Part shown: positions 61,533 through 64,000 of the stretch, in pieces
Numbering within the stretch: position 1 is the stretch's first letter
How the letters are laid out: each line of letters starts with the position of its first letter
Source: Anaerolineaceae bacterium
Lineage (GTDB): Bacteria; Chloroflexota; Anaerolineae; Aggregatilineales; Phototrophicaceae
Length of the DNA stretch: 64,000 nt
Direction: 5' to 3'
NCBI GenBank assembly: GCA_026708325.1
Contig: JAPOVC010000003.1
Location: 62,001-126,000, forward strand
The notes under the pieces: generated by a model
Told to the model about the DNA's origin: nothing
What the model saw: the letters and a program-made list of their open reading frames with translations, nothing else
Databases searched by the model: none
Translations under genes and position numbers: made by a program

Positions 61533-64000
61533 CGCCTTGCCCTCCTGGTGATGGCGGCGGGTCAACCTGAACGATCAGGCGTCGATCAAGGAGTTGGCTG
61601 TCTCCGGCCGGACGACCTTCGATGGTTAGGGCCTGACGTTCGCCGTCGCGCCAGTCGTAGATGCCGATCCACAGACCCGGATCTTCAACTGCGGAGAAGT
61701 CCACATTCGCCGGGATGCGCAGCAGTCGTTCATCGCGGATGAATTCGCCCGGTTCCCACAGCAGGGTTGAGTAGTAACGGCCAGCGGCATCCAGGCCGAC
61801 CGGGCCGTCCCAGTTGGCGATCAGGTTGCCCTCGCCGTCGCGCAGGTGGACGAAGATCGAGTAGTCCTGTGTCGCCCTGTTCATGCTTTCCCAAAACAGC
61901 GCCAGCGTCAGTTCCCGCCCGGGCCGCAGGAGAACATCGTCCAGGGCGTGTCCCCGGAAGCGGGCGAAGTCGCCGAAAACGACGGCCTCGCGGGGATCGC
62001 GGTCGGCGGGCGTTGGCTGGAAACGCAGGTCGGCATTCACAGCGTACACCTGGTATCGAAAGTCGCCGTCATCGCTGAAGCCCTCGCGGCGCATGACGTT
62101 GTCCAGGCGGGAACCGGCCAACGCCAAAGCGCCCTGTACCTGATTGCTGCCCGGCGCGTTCGCGTTCCACTGCAGCGGATTCTCCGGCACGCCATCCACG
62201 AACAAGTCCACGTCATCCAGGTCCCGCAGGCGCGTCGGGTTGGCCGCCACGCGAATATCGCTGTGGGGGAAGAAAAAGGGCAGGCGCCGCACGCCCGGCG
62301 CCGCGACGACCATTTCGTCTTCCGGGTAGTCCCGCTGCAACTGGCGTAAACGAACAACCAGTTCCAGCAGCGCCCGGTTGCCTGACGCGAGCTTCGCCGA
62401 ATCGTCCGGGTAACGACCCGCCTGCAGCCATTCGAAGCCGATTGCGGAATCGTTCAACGTGCTGAAGATGCCGGGCAGGGCCAGGCAGCAAAGCGCAAGC
62501 GGGGCCAGCATTCGGGTGCCGGCAGACCAGTAACGCAGACGCGTCGGATCCAGCCAGTGATGCAACGCCAGGGCGCAGGGAAGGATCAGCAACGGGACGA
62601 TGGCGAAGGACAGGCGGTAGTGATAGCTATAGGACCAGAGCCAGGTGACGAACCAGGGCAGCGCCAGGATCATGGCCCAGGCGCAGGTCGCGATCTCTGC
62701 GCGAAGCGGCCCGGACTCCGGCAACAGCGGTCTCAGGGCGCGCCAGAGCGACAACGTTCCCGCTGCCAGCAGCGCCCACTCATGGGCCACAAGGCGACGG
62801 GCGGGTGCGACCGCCGCCAGACCCTCCAGGCGCCACTGGCCGATGAGGGTGGGCAACAGCGCGGCAGTTAGCGTAGCGAGCGCGACGATTAATGGGCGGG
62901 CGCGCCTGCGACTGGTGAAAGGGGCCCGCCCCAACGCAAGCAAGAGGCAGGCCAGGGCCAGCAGGGGCCAGCCGAATTCCGCGCCGCTGCGCGCCGCCCG
63001 CTCCAGCCAGAGCGCATCCGGAAAGTCGATGGCGTTATGGCCCAGGGCCAGATTGCGCAGGTACCAGATGGCGCCATGCGGCAGGCAGGCAAATCCGGTG
63101 AGCAGGGCGACCCGGAAGCGCGGTCGGAATGCGCGCCAGTCCCCCCGGACGCGCCACAGCTCGATTGCCAGCATCAGCGCCAAGCCGAGGATGAAGGCTC
63201 CGGCCGTCGGCTTGGTCCACAGGGCCGTCCCCAGCAGCAGGCCGGCGATGATGGCGTGCCGCTGACGATGCCGTTCAGCCGTCCAGGCTTGCAGAAAGAA
63301 AGTGGCCGCCAGGGTGAAGAGCATGGTGAGCACGATTTCGAGATCGCCGAAGCGCGCCCACTCGCCGCTGTGCGGGTAAAGCGTCCAGAGCGCGGCGGCG
63401 ATAATGCCAACGCGCCGGCTGAACAGGCGCATCCCCGCCAGGTAGACGGCGAGCGCGCAGCCCAGGTGCGTGAAGAAAAGCGTGGCGCGCGCGGCGTGAT
63501 CGTCGACGCCGCCGGCCAGCAGTTGCGCCCAGGTGAATTGCAGCGGCAAAAACTGCGGATAGTAGCCGATGCTGGCGGGGATAGCGCCGGACAGGGTGTA
63601 GAGACGCCCTTCGTAACCGTAGACCCAAAGCGCGTCGTAGGCGGTGAAGGGCCACCAGGCGATGCTGTAGAGGCGCGGCAGCAGAGAAAGCACGATCAGG
63701 GCCAGCAGAAGTTTCTCCAGGCCGGTCAGCGGCGCAGGACCGGTCCCGACGGGGACGGGTTGGCGGCGTTTGCGCCAGGCCAGCACAAGGCCGACGATCG
63801 TCAGGGTCAGGACGCCGGCGAGTACGGGCTCCATTTGCAGACTGCCGACCATGCCCAGCGGCAACATCCAGAGGGTGAGCAGCAGTGGCCCGAAGGCAGC
63901 AGCGAGCGCAATCACGCTTGTCCTCGAGGCCCAGGCATCGCGCGGCAGGATGACCAGGGCCCAGGGGATGCCCAGACCGGCGAATACCAGCAGAAGGCCC
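61480..64000 (-). CDS. Membrane glycosyltransferase of the ArnT/PMT (GT39) type, cut by the right edge
   Basis: A polytopic protein of more than 830 residues. The conserved acidic first loop (WPFTAYDALWVYGYEGRLY), ARFGDLEIVLTMLFTLAATFFLQA, LGTALWTKPTAGAFIL and roughly a dozen further helices fit polyprenyl-phosphate-sugar-dependent GT-C enzymes. The C-terminal 250 residues are soluble. A GTG at 63915 is possible, but the frame stays open to the window end and encodes another hydrophobic helix (LLLVFAGLGIPWALVIL), so the real start is outside. The last 20 residues read antisense to the CHAD gene. Confidence 0.8.
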   Translation of the reverse strand, partial: GLLLVFAGLGIPWALVILPRDAWASRTSVIALAAAFGPLLLTLWMLPLGMVGSLQMEPVLAGVLTLTIVGLVLAWRKRRQPVPVGTGPAPLTGLEKLLLALIVLSLLPRLYSIAWWPFTAYDALWVYGYEGRLYTLSGAIPASIGYYPQFLPLQFTWAQLLAGGVDDHAARATLFFTHLGCALAVYLAGMRLFSRRVGIIAAALWTLYPHSGEWARFGDLEIVLTMLFTLAATFFLQAWTAERHRQRHAIIAGLLLGTALWTKPTAGAFILGLALMLAIELWRVRGDWRAFRPRFRVALLTGFACLPHGAIWYLRNLALGHNAIDFPDALWLERAARSGAEFGWPLLALACLLLALGRAPFTSRRRARPLIVALATLTAALLPTLIGQWRLEGLAAVAPARRLVAHEWALLAAGTLSLWRALRPLLPESGPLRAEIATCAWAMILALPWFVTWLWSYSYHYRLSFAIVPLLILPCALALHHWLDPTRLRYWSAGTRMLAPLALCCLALPGIFSTLNDSAIGFEWLQAGRYPDDSAKLASGNRALLELVVRLRQLQRDYPEDEMVVAAPGVRRLPFFFPHSDIRVAANPTRLRDLDDVDLFVDGVPENPLQWNANAPGSNQVQGALALAGSRLDNVMRREGFSDDGDFRYQVYAVNADLRFQPTPADRDPREAVVFGDFARFRGHALDDVLLRPGRELTLALFWESMNRATQDYSIFVHLRDGEGNLIANWDGPVGLDAAGRYYSTLLWEPGEFIRDERLLRIPANVDFSAVEDPGLWIGIYDWRDGERQALTIEGRPAGDSQLLDRRLIVQVDPPPSPGGQGVTAAAGPRPATDDIPGW

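Overview
The window is a GC-rich, densely coded bacterial chromosome segment of about 52 protein genes. I see no tRNA, rRNA, insertion sequence or prophage. The gene content points to Chloroflexota, probably an uncultured Anaerolineae- or Caldilineae-like lineage. Supporting points are a complex I membrane-arm operon with two NuoM genes, the heat-shock order hrcA-grpE-dnaK-dnaJ-prmA, a short archaeal/eukaryote-type ProS, and an expansion of phytanoyl-CoA dioxygenase-like genes. This placement is inference from gene content only and is not certain below phylum.

Left part (1-20.5 kb). A small Cys-rich ORF with atypical codon use and a DUF218 gene face two FemAB-like peptidoglycan transferases. 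A strong promoter then drives nuoA-H-J-K-L-M-M-N, followed by atpI/Z-B-E-F. Only the membrane modules of complex I and ATP synthase are here; the peripheral arm (nuoB-G, I) and F1 (atpA, G, D, C) must be elsewhere. The b subunit carries a C-terminal piece resembling the delta subunit. After a terminator come murE and two surface-polysaccharide genes (GT2 and a WbaP-like transferase), then an aldo/keto reductase.

Middle part (20.5-43.6 kb). This is translation, RNA and stress housekeeping: proS, a large tandem-NYN protein, rpsO, a PNPase with a duplicated S1 domain, a tightly overlapping four-gene tail, a glutamate-semialdehyde dehydrogenase, a phosphoribosyltransferase, two four-S1-domain paralogues, rpsU and infA. 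On the minus strand the heat-shock operon ends in prmA and ubiE. trxA, a prs homologue and a DedA/TVP38-like membrane protein follow.

Right part (43.6-64 kb). Four phytanoyl-CoA dioxygenase-like genes lie on the minus strand. A 513-bp divergent intergenic region then holds two different tandem repeat arrays (a 40-bp period palindromic array and a 34-bp period array), followed by a sugar isomerase-like gene and an aldo/keto reductase. The window ends with secA, an MBL hydrolase, fpg, dnaE with a proline-rich insert, pfkA, a YbaK-like gene, an SDR, a CHAD-domain gene and a large membrane glycosyltransferase cut by the right edge.

Most recognisable promoters share a -10 element of the form TATACT or TATAAT, often with an upstream TG. 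The points most worth a second look are the repeat pair at 47.2-47.6 kb, the b-delta fusion, the PNPase S1 duplication, the tandem-NYN protein, the double-NuoM complex I and the dioxygenase cluster.
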